A DNA stretch of 64,000 nt from Euryodendron excelsum (Eukaryota; Streptophyta; Magnoliopsida; Ericales; Pentaphylacaceae), in assembly GCA_033060915.1 (NCBI GenBank), contig CM065378.1, forward strand, positions 36,367,501 to 36,431,500. Reading direction: 5' to 3'. The notes below the pieces were generated by a model that saw nothing but the letters and a program-made list of their open reading frames with translations, was not told the DNA's origin and made no database searches. Below, piece after piece: positions 21,711-32,318 of the stretch. Numbering within the stretch: position 1 is the first letter of the stretch; each line of letters begins with the position of its first letter. The position numbers and the translations under genes are program-made.

Positions 21711-21785
21711 AAGCCTCGTTGCCTCGCTCATTGTGGTTCTCTCATCTTCCCGTTTGATTGTTTGTACTCATGGTTATCTTAGCCT

Positions 21786-21803
21786 TCCCATAGACGGCAC
21801 CAA
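21786..21803 (-). other. Primer-binding site of the Tat element
   Basis: The minus strand next to the 5' LTR reads TTGGTGCCGTCTATGGG, resembling the TGGCGCCGTCTGTGGG site common in Tat elements. I have not assigned the tRNA. Confidence 0.7.
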
Positions 21804-21804
21804 T

Positions 21805-22396
21805 TGTAAGTGGGTTTTTCGGAAAGGCTTGAGCGATCACTCGAGCTAATACTAATGAGCCCAAACTTGCTGCAAGAAAGAGAAGTTAGAATGGGTCAAC
21901 CCTTTTTGGGCCGATCACACTCCGATGATTAAGTTAGCAAACTTAATCGAGAGTCGAATGAATAAAGGTAGTGTATATTTTGGATTAATTGTCCATACCT
22001 TGCTCTTGAGGGCTTCGGTATTTATAGCGTGATCGATGGAGTGTTTTTGCTTTTAGTCTATCAAAAGGTCATCATAACCTACTGTGCAGACTTCATCATT
22101 CGCCGTCGACTGACCGAATGTAGGTCCTACCCTACCGTTGCACCAAAATTGGGCTGATCGGAAGTGCAGGTCAACGTCACGTGGGGAGCCGCTCGTGCAT
22201 TTAATACAGGTCGACTTCGCATTAAATGCTCTGAGACCGCTAGTTGTTTGGGCATATCTTTTGCGGTTTTGGGCCTTGGTTGACAGTAGGTCGGCACACT
22301 GGGTCAAACCGTCTTTTAGTATTAATTTGGGCTGCGGGTTCAATTATTTTGATTGGGCCTAACCAGATGGGTTGGGCCACTAACATTTAATCCACA
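21805..22396 (-). repeat. Tat element 5' LTR (592 bp)
   Basis: Runs from TGTAAGTGGG to CCACA, with TSD CGCAT outside. Minus-strand TATA at about 22,019-22,028 (CTATAAATACC), and a CACGTG G-box near 22,178, upstream of it. Confidence 0.9.
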
Positions 22397-22401
22397 CGCA
22401 T

Positions 22402-23755
22402 AATACCAAAAATTTTGATTTGATTAGTATAGCCTAATCTGCGTGATTAGAATTATACCTTCGAGATCTCTTTAGTTTAATCCCGAATAACAAGTAATAG
22501 TAACAAGCACGAATCAACTGCTCGAACTTAACCTTCAAACTTTTACTGTATCTCTCGTACACACCTTACTCTAAACTGAGTGGGCTCACCGCTACTAGGG
22601 TTTCTCTTCCTCACAAAAACGTGTATCTCTCAATTATGAGCAAGTATGACCTAACAACTTTTAGGGTGTGTATATCTAGAGGTTACAACAGGAACCATAT
22701 GATTAGTATAATTTGGGCTTTCTACGCAAATAAGGATTCCTAATCCAATCATGATTAATCTTTATTTACATAAATTATAATTTATACCACTAATAAATTA
22801 TAATTGTACTCTTTGTTATACTAGAAATTATATTTCGAGCAGTATATATTAAATGCTTATTTATCTCCACACGTTAAGGTTACAAGTACCCGTCTATTAA
22901 ATTAAATTACTGACAATTAAATTTAATAGACTTATTTAATTCTTTGAGACCTTCCACTTAACTTATTTGACATGTTGGATTCATAATGTACCTGCAGGGT
23001 TTGACATTATCAAAACTTATAAGTTCCTCAAGGGGACATTATCAATCTTTATACTGGGACGTGGATTCCATCAATAATTAATATTCACCATACACGTAAT
23101 GTTATTGTCCAATTCACTGAGTTTATTGACCCATAAATATTCTCACTTTTCTGTAAATCAAAATAATAAACACTACATGCACGTGTCTATTTATTATATT
23201 AGGATCAAGAGCATAAGCACTCATAATAATCATGAGGTATTAATTATTTTATATAATCTGTATAAAAATAATTAGCTCAATACGGTTCTGTTCAATACAT
23301 ACAAAGTGTATTAGTGCAAGGAGTTGGAACTATATCGTTCCCCATAGTCAAAATAGACCTATGAAAACCTTGTGCTACAGTCCTACTGATGGTGTGTCCA
23401 GTTCCATCTAAGACTGTAAACGATAAGCTTATATTCCATAAGAACCGATGATATGATCTTCCGTGTATAAGTCATATTCTACACACCAAATTAGCTACTA
23501 TATAGAATAAAAGACACACACATATAATCATTAAATAAATAATGCAATGCAGTCATTGCTCACACAGATTATTATTAAAATGGAATAACTAATTTATTAA
23601 TAAATACTAAAACCATTACACAAAGCATGTCTTTAAATATAAATCCCTAATACTAATAATGTCCTTAACTTTTGTTACATATTTTCCATTACACCCTTAT
23701 ATATTATAAGATTTACAAACCCTAACCTATAAGTACAAAGAACAACATACATTCA
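22402..23755 (-). mobile_element. Copia element A, LTR, second segment
   Basis: An AT-rich region with no coding signal that joins the LTR stub at 438-486 when the Tat element and its TSD are removed. Total LTR length would be about 1.4 kb. The outer end is placed at ATTCA (23,755) because Copia protease sequence of another element begins right after it; the exact end is uncertain. Confidence 0.45.
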
Positions 23756-23764
23756 CTATTGTGA

Positions 23765-23820
23765 GATATGTAAATTGAGCTTCATCATCAGTCATATGTT
23801 TTGAGCATCCACTATCCAAG
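23765..23820 (-). pseudogene. Copia protease fragment
   Basis: The minus strand encodes LDSGCSKHMTDDEAQF, matching the LDSGCSRHMTG protease active site of SIRE-type Copia polyproteins. It is cut on one side by the Del-like LTR at 23,821 and on the other by the Copia A LTR. It could belong to the same element as the gag fragment at 27,428. Confidence 0.7.
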
Positions 23821-24920
23821 TGTCACGCCCCGTAACCCGACCTATCCAGATTTAGGGTACATGACCGGTCAATAGCAAGGCTACCCCAAGCCGCATTACA
23901 TAAACCGGTTGAACACCTGTGTGTGATCATTTAAAATGATGCATAGTTGTAGAATTTAAAACTTATAAACTTAAACTAATACGTGTCATACATGGTAAAG
24001 CTGTGTCTAATCTCAAAACATAAACATACATATAGGCTTAATGCAAGGCCATTGCAAATGTATACCATTATAAGTTTACAAAACATTAAGGGTCCAACCC
24101 AATATTAGTACATCATATAAGGCCTGTGGGCCACAGTCCAAATATTCAAGTAAAGAGCCTTTCTCTAAGTCCTCTCAATTTGACTACTTGAAAACAATTG
24201 AAAAAACGTAAGCTAATGCTTAGTGAATAACAATGATGCACGAGCATAAAATATCATGGACTAACCTTTCTATTTAATGTACATGACAATAGAGGTACAT
24301 TTATGCATATATGGCATGAACTTAGTGACGTATAAGCGTAAGCTCAAAAACACATGTGGCATAGGCTTTCATATTAAAATATTTCATCATTTCTAAAACA
24401 TAATGTTAAGAAAGAGAGGCAGGCATGTCGTAGCACGATCTCGTAGAGCATGACATAACTTGTCATTAGCATAAAATATCATAAACTTATAGGCGTACAT
24501 CTTAGCTCATCGTATAACATTAGACACATCAATATCATCGTTCTTTGAAATGTATAAAGCATAGATTGGGAAACATAGGTAGCATAAGAAGTAGAAGCAT
24601 CATATTAAAACATTATATCGTAAAGCTTTTGTGGTGACATGTTATAACATTTCGCACATAGTATCATAGGAGTGAGATGCAAAACATGACATGGTCATGT
24701 ATGGCATAGCGTAGCTTGTCATAAGCATACTACGGCATGACACTGTAAGGCATATCATAATATCATAAAAAGGAGAGATACATTGTGACATTAATACTTG
24801 TGGGAACATACATTACTTGTCGTGAAGCATATGAACAAATCATATTTCTCGTTCTAGAACATAAGTGTGTCATGTCTTTACATCAAAGCTAGGTTTCGCA
24901 TTAGTAACCTTAAAGGTCAC

Positions 24921-25240
24921 GTATAGGGCTCTTTAGGCCAACATAGATATTGTCTGTTTTGAGCTAACTACCATAGACTATCAGGATCTAACTCCCCATA
25001 CACACACAGCCGTACGGTACACATAGAGCTCTTTAGGCCAATATAGATATTGTCTATTTTGGGCTAACTGTTGTAGACTGTTAGGATCTAACTCCCCGCA
25101 CATGCACAGCCGCACAGTACACATAGGGCTCTTTAGGCCAACATAGATATTGTCCATTTTGGGCTAACTGCCGTAGAATGTCAAGATCTAACTCCCCGCA
25201 CAAGCACATCCGCACAGTACATATAGGGATCTTTAGGCCA
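24921..25240. repeat. 100-bp tandem array in the Del-like LTR
   Basis: The phrase CTCTTTAGGCCAACATAGAT begins at about 24,929, 25,029, 25,129 and 25,229, an exact 100-bp period over three full units and one partial. Degenerate copies of CTTTAGGCCAA/CTTTAAGCCAA with GAGCTAGGCT-like phrases continue to about 25,680 without a fixed period. Confidence 0.92.
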
Positions 25241-26461
25241 ACATCAGAGTTAGGCTCTATATTAGTAACTTTAAAGGTTCATAGGACTCTTTAGGCCAAC
25301 ATATCCTTCACTTCACCCCACTTAAGAGGTTTTTCTAGTATTGGGCATTATAGTAACTACAAGAGTCACGCATAAAGCTTTTTAGACCAGTCATGAGAGC
25401 TAAACTTAGTCATTAAAAGCTACGCTTAGTTCGTTAGCAACATAGAGTGCGTTAAGCCAATCATGAGAACATAGCTCAGTTCATTAGCAACATAGAGTGC
25501 TTTGGGCCAATCACAAGAGTAGGACTCAATAATGAGAACTATGCTCAGTCATTAAGAGATACGCTCAGTTCATTAGCAACCATAAAGGTCACACATAAGC
25601 TTTTAAGCCAATCATAAGAGCTAGGCTTAATTGTAGTAACCATAAAGTTCACACATAGACTCTTTAAGCCAAGGGACGTCTCTCATCATGGCGATAGATT
25701 ATTTCACGTCCCCTACCGTAGGACCATCATTGCTAGTTTAGGGTCTTGCCATGAAAGACCTCGAGTTGACACTGTACATTTAAAAATCTTGCATTTCTTT
25801 CATGTAAACATTCTAGTCCATGTGTTTCGATTCATAATGTAAGTATAACTTGTATGAATTTAAAAGTATGACATTTATAATTGAGCATAAATATTAATGC
25901 ATTGGAATGATATGGAAAACATTGTATGAAATATAACTAGACTTAAAACATTTGAAAAGTAATAGGGTTTTACTCATGACACATCGTTACTCACCTCTAT
26001 CTTTGAAGATTGGTGTTAAGCAAGGGTGCTCCTACACATAGAGTACATAGAAACATCAACCATAAGACCCCAATGCAAAGCAAGAATCATAAAAGTTGAG
26101 GTTTGAAACATTGATCTCCTAACATTGGTTTATTCAATGTATCTCATTCTCATCATAAAAATGACACTACATTCTAGGTCAATTTCACTTGAAAATAGGC
26201 TTAAAGACCTTTAATTTGATAGGTTATGAGTCGAAAATACATTTCGGATGAAGAAGTTATGTCCCACGAAAAATGGGCTAAAATTCTAAAGAACAATGTA
26301 GCCGATAAAAATTTCATATCTCCTAATATATAAGGAATTAGAGTACAAACTTTATATGGGTACAAAGTTCTATAAGTCTACTTTTAAATGCTTCAAACAG
26401 TGCATCAATCCAAGTTTTTTTAGAACAAGTTATGCCCATTTTACTAAACAGTGTCAACGTT

Positions 26462-26695
26462 GTCAAGCACCAGTGTCAGCAAAGCGTCAGGATGACCTGA
26501 GAGCTCGACATCTCTAAAAATACCATTGTCAAGACGATAAATGTTGTATCCTGATGACTCAAGAGCTCGACATCTCAAAAAATACCATCATCAAGATGAT
26601 AAATATTGCATCTTAACGACCCATGGCTACCCTAAACTTTAAAATTGATTGTCAAGACGATAATACACACTGTCCTGATGCTTCCTACACATTTT
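26462..26695. repeat. Inverted-repeat dimer array GTCAAGACG/TCCTGATGAC in the Del-like LTR
   Basis: Left arms of GTCAAGACG type start at 26,462, 26,528, 26,590 and 26,651. Right arms of TCCTGATGAC type follow 21-22 bp later (26,484, 26,549, 26,611, 26,673). Units recur every 61-66 bp. The arms are imperfect but recognisable in every unit. Confidence 0.75.
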
Positions 26696-27339
26696 GGTTT
26701 GAAAAATAAGTTCTCCAAGCCTTAGATTTTCTAATCCAAACTGCCCCAAACTCTACCAATGTTTCTAGGGTTTAAAGATTGACCCAAGAAAACTACAATA
26801 CCTCAAAATGAAGCTAAACCAACAAGCAAATCAAAGGGATCTAGGGTTTGAAATTTCAAACCCAAAATGTACAAATTTGGGAGGTTTTAACCCCAACTCC
26901 CAATCCATCAACATATGCTTGTAAGCCCTCAAAACCTAACCAAATGGGACTCAAAAGAGTCTCCAAACACAATAACACATATGTGTTTATATGTACAAGA
27001 GGTTAGGGTTCATACTTTTCTTCTAAGTTTTTTTAAGCTTCAATAATGGCTTCTTCTAGCTTGGATGGAGCTCCACCAACCTTCTTCTTCTTTTTCCTCT
27101 TCTCTTTTTCTTCTTCTTATTATTCTTCTTCTTCCTTGGTCTTTCTCTCTCTACCGTAAGAGTGTGTGTGTGTGGTTAATAAGAGACAACCATGGGAACT
27201 AATCGTATATGTCTCACATATAAAGCATACGCTACAACATGCATCACCATTGGTCATTTTGACCCAATGGCACATTAGAATAATACAGAATTTAAAAAAT
27301 TTCACATTAATTCAGATAATAGAGGTCCGAGATATTATA

Positions 27340-27427
27340 TCCTTCCCCCCTTAAAGAAGTTTGGTCTTTAAACTTGATACAAATCATCAATAAAACAAAA
27401 AGGGAACATCGCTTCGCGAATCTCAAT
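27340..27427 (-). pseudogene. Polypurine tract and polyprotein C-terminus of the Del-like element
   Basis: The minus strand reads TAAGGGGGGAAGGA at 27,340-27,353, preceded by a frame giving KFKDQTSLRGEG. This resembles the KFEDEISLRGG ending of Del/Tekay polyproteins. The rest of the interior is missing and SIRE-type gag begins within about 100 bp, so the junction is a deletion. Confidence 0.55.
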
Positions 27428-27965
27428 CTATCGATCCATTAAGGATCTATTAACAATGTTAGTAAATCTAGTAAACATTTCAGTACTGGACTCATCAGAT
27501 TTCATTCTAAATATTTCATAGTTGTACACAAGAATGTTAATCTTGGACTCTTTGACTTGATTGGTCCCTTCATGAGTTACCTCAAGTCTATCCCAAATTT
27601 CTTTAACTGATTTACAAGTAGAAATTTTATTGAATTCATTGGGATCTAAAACACAATATAAAATATTCATAGCCTTAGCATTGGGCTGCAAAAGCTTCAA
27701 GTCATTCTCATCCAACTCCCTTTCAGGTTTAGGGAGGACTACCTTTTCAACAAATTGGGTAGGAGTCTTAGGACCATTGACAATGATCCTTTATAACTCA
27801 TAGTCAATAGATTGTACATAATTTCTCATTCTATTATTCCAATAATTGTGGTTTGTCCCATTAAACATGGGACGTCTATTGGTGGATTGATCATCACCTG
27901 ATGAGCATCCAACTATGGTTGCTATAGATCAACTTTAAAGATGTTAAGTCTTTAAAATAGAGCAC
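27428..27965 (-). pseudogene. gag: Copia (SIRE-type) gag, N-terminal part
   Basis: The 95-residue minus frame (27,428-27,715) carries KSVKEIWDRLEVTHEGTNQV and EMFTRFTNIVN, the UBN2-type Copia gag. The upstream frame gives MFNGTNHNYWNNRMRNYVQS with an internal stop. The protein is cut after FTNIVN. Confidence 0.85.
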
Positions 27966-27967
27966 TG

Positions 27968-28043
27968 GCTCTAATACCAATTGTTAACCCAAAGATGCAA
28001 ACTAAAATGGGGGTGAATTGGATTTTTCAAATTTAATCACACA
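27968..28043 (-). mobile_element. SIRE-type Copia PBS and LTR stub
   Basis: The plus strand reads GGCTCTAATACCA at 27,968-27,980, the complement of a tRNA-iMet primer site. The LTR begins TGTTAACCC at 27,982, with GGGGGTGAATTGGATTTT close to the LTR start at 36,837. It is cut at 28,044 by Ogre-like copy B. Confidence 0.75.
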
Positions 28044-31000
28044 TGTAAGCATCCTATTTTTGTCTGCTCGGCAATCCCCAGCCCGACCGGACTCACATTC
28101 AAACTAACACAGACACATTCAAGCCCGAACCGGCTTTTCAGACTCAATTCAAGCAATCAATTGCTTCATGGGCCTGCCAAGCCCAATAGAAGCAAAATGA
28201 CTAAAATGCCCTTGAGGCATTGCTCGGTCTAATTCCATTTGGCACGTTTTCTTACATATGGTAAGTCCCTATTTCAACCCCAATTCAAGTTTCTAATTCT
28301 AGTCCAAGTCAATCAAACTTAATCCAGCTCGTCTTTCAAGAAAGTTAATCCCCTAGATGGTAAATTCATCCAGCACGGTATGTTTCTCGAGAAAGTATAA
28401 AACTCCTCAGAATGGTAAGTCCCTTCAAACTTGTCAATCGAGAAGGAACCTAAGTCCCCGAGATGGTAAAGTGGTTCATTTCTGGTGCTTACTAGCCCGC
28501 TAATGTAGAATGTCTACTATTCGACACGTTAATCGGGAAAGTACATAAGGCCCTAAGACAATAAGACCATTCAGCAGCTTTCCGAGATCAGGCAATCTTA
28601 GGAAGAATGCACACCGTCAGAGTGATGGAAACACTCACAAACATTGCAACCGTCAGAATGGCAGAAACACTTGTAATGGGTCGACATTAGAAATTGCCAA
28701 TAAACCCCCTATGTTACGGGACCGAACACGCCTCTTGGCTGTGGCACGTTTACCAAAGGACGGGATGCCTTTGGAAACCAATTTGTCACACACCGTCAGA
28801 GTGAAAAAAGTACTTAAAACACAAGTTAACACTAGTGCCTGCTAGCCCACTTTGGTAAAAAATGACTAAACTGTCCCTTGGGCCTTTCCAGCACGCTTCT
28901 CGAAAAAGTACCTAAGTCCTAAGAGTGGTAAGTCCACCCTTCAAAGATTGTCCCAAAGACAATCTGACATGTTCAAGTGCCTTTCAGTAGGTTCTGGATA
29001 AATTTCGAGACTATCTGGTCAAAATGACTATTTTGCCCCTAGGCATCCAATTGCCTCCCAGAACCACACCGGCTCTGGCTATCAAACCAGTTACCTTTTA
29101 GGGATGCTTCTAATAGTATTTTCAACTTTCAAGTACCTTTTTGGACCATTCTAAGTTCATTGCAGTAAGTCCAGTGCAAAATGATCGTTTTGCCCCTAGT
29201 GGGCCGGTCGCCTTTTCCAAACTAAAACGGCTCTGGTTATCAAATAAAAAATTTTTCAGAATACTCTTGATAGTGTTTCTAACCTTTAAGCCTTCTCCCG
29301 GATCACTCCAGGGCAATCCCGACGTTCTTTTGATTCAAATAACCGTTTTACCCTTAGTGGGCCTGCCACCCATTTCAACTATTCTGACACTAGTTCTCAA
29401 ACCATTTACCACTAGGACATTCTTTTAGAGATTCCCATCCATCCCCAGCCTTTTGGATCATTTCTAGACATTTTAGAGTCACTCCTAGTGAAGCCAGGTT
29501 AGACATTGCATGTTAGTCACTAGGACAGGTGCCCAAATCTTCTACCTTGTGTCACAAGGGTCAAAGATCTATTTCTTGTCGCCTTAAAATTTTTCCAAAG
29601 GGGCTGGTGCCACTAGTAGCCAAAAAATGGCCTAGCACCACTCATGGTGTGGCACCAAGGTTAAATTCCCACTAGCGCCACTGCAATAGGCGCCAGTTCC
29701 TATTTTATTTGCTTATAAACACAGACCTTTTCCTACGTAAAAAGGGTCCATAAACTCATTTCAGAAATGCTGCCTCTCTAAAAACAGTGCTCGAATTCCC
29801 TTAAAACCCTAACTCTTTGAAGCCTTCTCAAACCCTAGCCTCCATACACTCTATACAAGCCTCCAAACATTTATTAAAGACCAAGTACTGCATCTTCAAG
29901 GCTCTCAAGGTAAAGCAAACAAAGTAGTCAAAGCAAAAAGAAAACGAGGTAAGCTTTCGATTTAGTTTATGCAATCTCCCTCTCTCTTCTTTCTTCTATT
30001 TTAATCCCCATCTTCTCCCTCTTCTTCTTGCATGCTTAAAACAAGGGACTCCCCGATTCATGCCTAGAAAAGATTGTTAAAAGTCACTGTGCTGGGAGAT
30101 TTCTGCAAGTTCGACCTAAGACTGTGTGTGTTTGGCCCCCTTGATTATGTGGTGAAGGCCAACCTTGTATATTCACGCCCCTATTGCATTGTGGTCATCA
30201 TGTTCATATATTGCATTCAAAATTACATGCAAAGTTGTTTTCAAACTTGCATCAAAGTTTTCTTTCAAAACTTGCATTCAAAATCTTCTTCTTTCAAACT
30301 AGTTTTCAGAATCACGCTTCTAAGATGATTCTAGCCATTCCATGGTTAGGGTTATTTTAGAAAAATGTTATATTCAATGTGACCTTCAAGGTCCAAATAT
30401 TGGGTGTAAACCCTAAATTGTTTTATCAAATCCGCAATCTTAAAGTGATTCTAGTCATTCCATAGTTAGGATTGTTTTAAAAAAGTGTTACATTCAATGT
30501 GATCATTATGGTTCATATTTCAAACCCCAGTCGTTAAAATCACAATCCTTGAATGGTTCTAATCTTTTCATGGTTAGAATCATTAAAAGTGAGATATTCA
30601 AGAGTCTTGCAAAAGTCTATATTCAAACCTTTTTCCAAATAGTTTCACAAATTTACTTCCTAAAAACTCTTTTCAAAGATCTACTTTTCAAAAACTCTTT
30701 GTCTTAAAATCCAAGTCAAGCCACAGGGTTTATGTTTAGGAAACCTTAGTTTTTGCACATAAGTTCGTAGCTTTCTATTTTGTCTCAAATTATAGATTTT
30801 CAAAACTCTCTTCCCACTAAATCATAGATTTCCAAATCTAAGATTTTTAAAACTCAACCTTTCCAATTTCATGTCAAATCAAATCTTCCAATTTAGGAAA
30901 CCAAATCAAATCCTCTAAGTTTAGAAACAAAATCAAATCATCTATTTTTGAAAATAAAATCCAATCTTCAATTTTAGGAAATAGAAATAAAATATTTCCT

Positions 31001-32297
31001 AATTCCAAACTTTCAAACCTTTCGTAATTTCAAAATTTCAAATCTTTCTAAATTTCAAATATTTCTAAATTCAAAACTTTTCAAAATTCAAATCTTTCCA
31101 AAATCAATATTTTCCTAATATGAAAATTTCTTAATTCAAAACTTTCCTAAAATGAAACTTTCATAATTTGAAACTTTCTTAAAATCCAACTTTCTACAAT
31201 CAAACTTTCCTATTTCAATTGTATACTTCAACCCTCGGTTACCTAAACCATAGGAGGCCAAACCCTAGTTCAACCATAACCCTAAAGTTAGGAAGCTTCA
31301 ACTCTTTTCTAAAACTCTTTTCTAAACCAAAATGGTTTTCAAACTTCAATTCAAGTCAAGATGATTTCAAAGTTCAATTTAATCTTTTCAAAATAAGTCC
31401 AAGTTCTCTTTCAATGTTCAATCTTTCGAATCAAAGTCAAATTCAAATTATCAAGTCAATTTCAAATCAAAGTTCAATTTTCAATCTTCCAATCAGAGTT
31501 CAAGATCAAACTCTTTTCAAAACAAATTTTTCAAAGACCCAAAGTCTCTTTTCAAATCAAACAAGACCTTAAAGTGTCTATTTTCAATCGGACCCCGAGT
31601 TCGAACTACGGCTGACCTGATTTCAAATAAAGGGATACGTAGGCAACTCTCATGGGTGCAGTCACGACCTTTTTCAAGTTTCTAATTTCCACAATCTTTT
31701 TCAAACTTCAAATTACCTTTTGAAATTTATTTTCAAAATCAAATATTTTTCTTGCATTTACGTGCCTCGTATCAAACCTTTTTTTAAAAAAATTCTTTTC
31801 AAAGTAGATAGTATTGGATATTTGTTAATAGAAGATTCTAAATTAGTAAACCCAGGGTAGAAAGACATGTAGGTACCAAAAGGTTGGGATAGGGTGATAG
31901 CCTAGTGCATCTTCCCTATACGTAACCAACCTCCGAACCAAAAATCACTATTTTTGAAAGACCAAAATTCAGTTATTTTAAGAAGGAGCTTAAATCTTTT
32001 CAAAGGTTACCAAACAACATGTTTTCTCCAAAAAAAAACCCTCCCTTGAGGAAGTTTTTCAAAACCTTTTCAAAAATCCTAAGTTTAATCTTCGGATTGC
32101 ACTTACTTTTAGCTAACCTAACGCACTTTAACAAAGTTAGGTGGCGACTCCAAACTTTTTTCAAAAGCTCTTATTGAAATCAATTTATAGCTCAAACCTA
32201 GTCACACTTGTTCTTCTAGGAGGATGAGTTCTAACGAGAGAGTACCGTATTTTTCTCACTTGTGTTTCTTCGAGTGAGAAAAATTGGGGGGCAACAA
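28044..32297 (+). mobile_element. Ogre-like LTR, copy B (5' LTR, 4.25 kb)
   Basis: Begins TGTAAGCATCC and ends GGGGCAACA, followed by a PBS. It carries the same U3 repeats (AATGACT/AATGATC motifs at 28,861, 29,023, 29,179 and 29,338; spacings 162, 156, 159), a TATA at 29,712-29,721, and the conserved blocks near its end. It is closer to copy C than to A and D. Confidence 0.88.
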
Positions 32298-32299
32298 CT

Positions 32300-32318
32300 G
32301 GCGATTCCGCTGAGGACG
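32300..32318 (+). other. Ogre-type primer-binding site
   Basis: TGGCGATTCCGCTGAGGAC lies 2 bp after the LTR end. It differs by two changes from TGGCGACTCCGCTGGGGAC, which I recall as the tRNA-Arg-type site of Ogre elements. Confidence 0.75.

Larger units (their letters stand above)
487..22396 (-). mobile_element. Tat-lineage Ty3/Gypsy retrotransposon, minus strand, carrying two nested insertions
   Basis: A complete but dead LTR retrotransposon. The 3' LTR is at the left (487-678 plus 5,502-5,915) and the 5' LTR at the right (21,805-22,396). The two LTRs differ at roughly one base in seven where I compared them. TSDs TGCAT (482-486) and CGCAT (22,397-22,401) differ by one C/T change. Minus-strand order is gag, protease, RT, RNase H, a second RNase H, integrase. 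The double RNase H and the extra antisense gene between pol and the 3' LTR are known Tat-lineage traits. It carries an Ogre-like solo LTR (679-5,501) in its 3' LTR and a gag-only Athila-like element (6,275-13,588) next to the antisense gene. Confidence 0.9.
23821..27339 (-). mobile_element. Del-like (chromovirus-type) LTR, 3.5 kb
   Basis: Starts TGTCACGCCCCGTAACCCGAC, a common beginning of Del/Tekay LTRs, and ends GATATTATA (expected ...TACA), followed by a polypurine tract and a polyprotein tail on the minus strand. That makes it a minus-strand 3' LTR. Inside are a 100-bp tandem array, a degenerate region and a promoter-proximal inverted-repeat array. A candidate minus-strand TATA (CCCATATAAA) is at 26,351-26,360. 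Small frames within it are not genes. Confidence 0.75.

Noticed and set aside
31219..31572. A 117-residue Ser/Asn/Phe-rich plus-strand frame
   Set aside because: Part of the T/C-rich tract of the Ogre-like LTR; the equivalent stretch in the other copies is not open.
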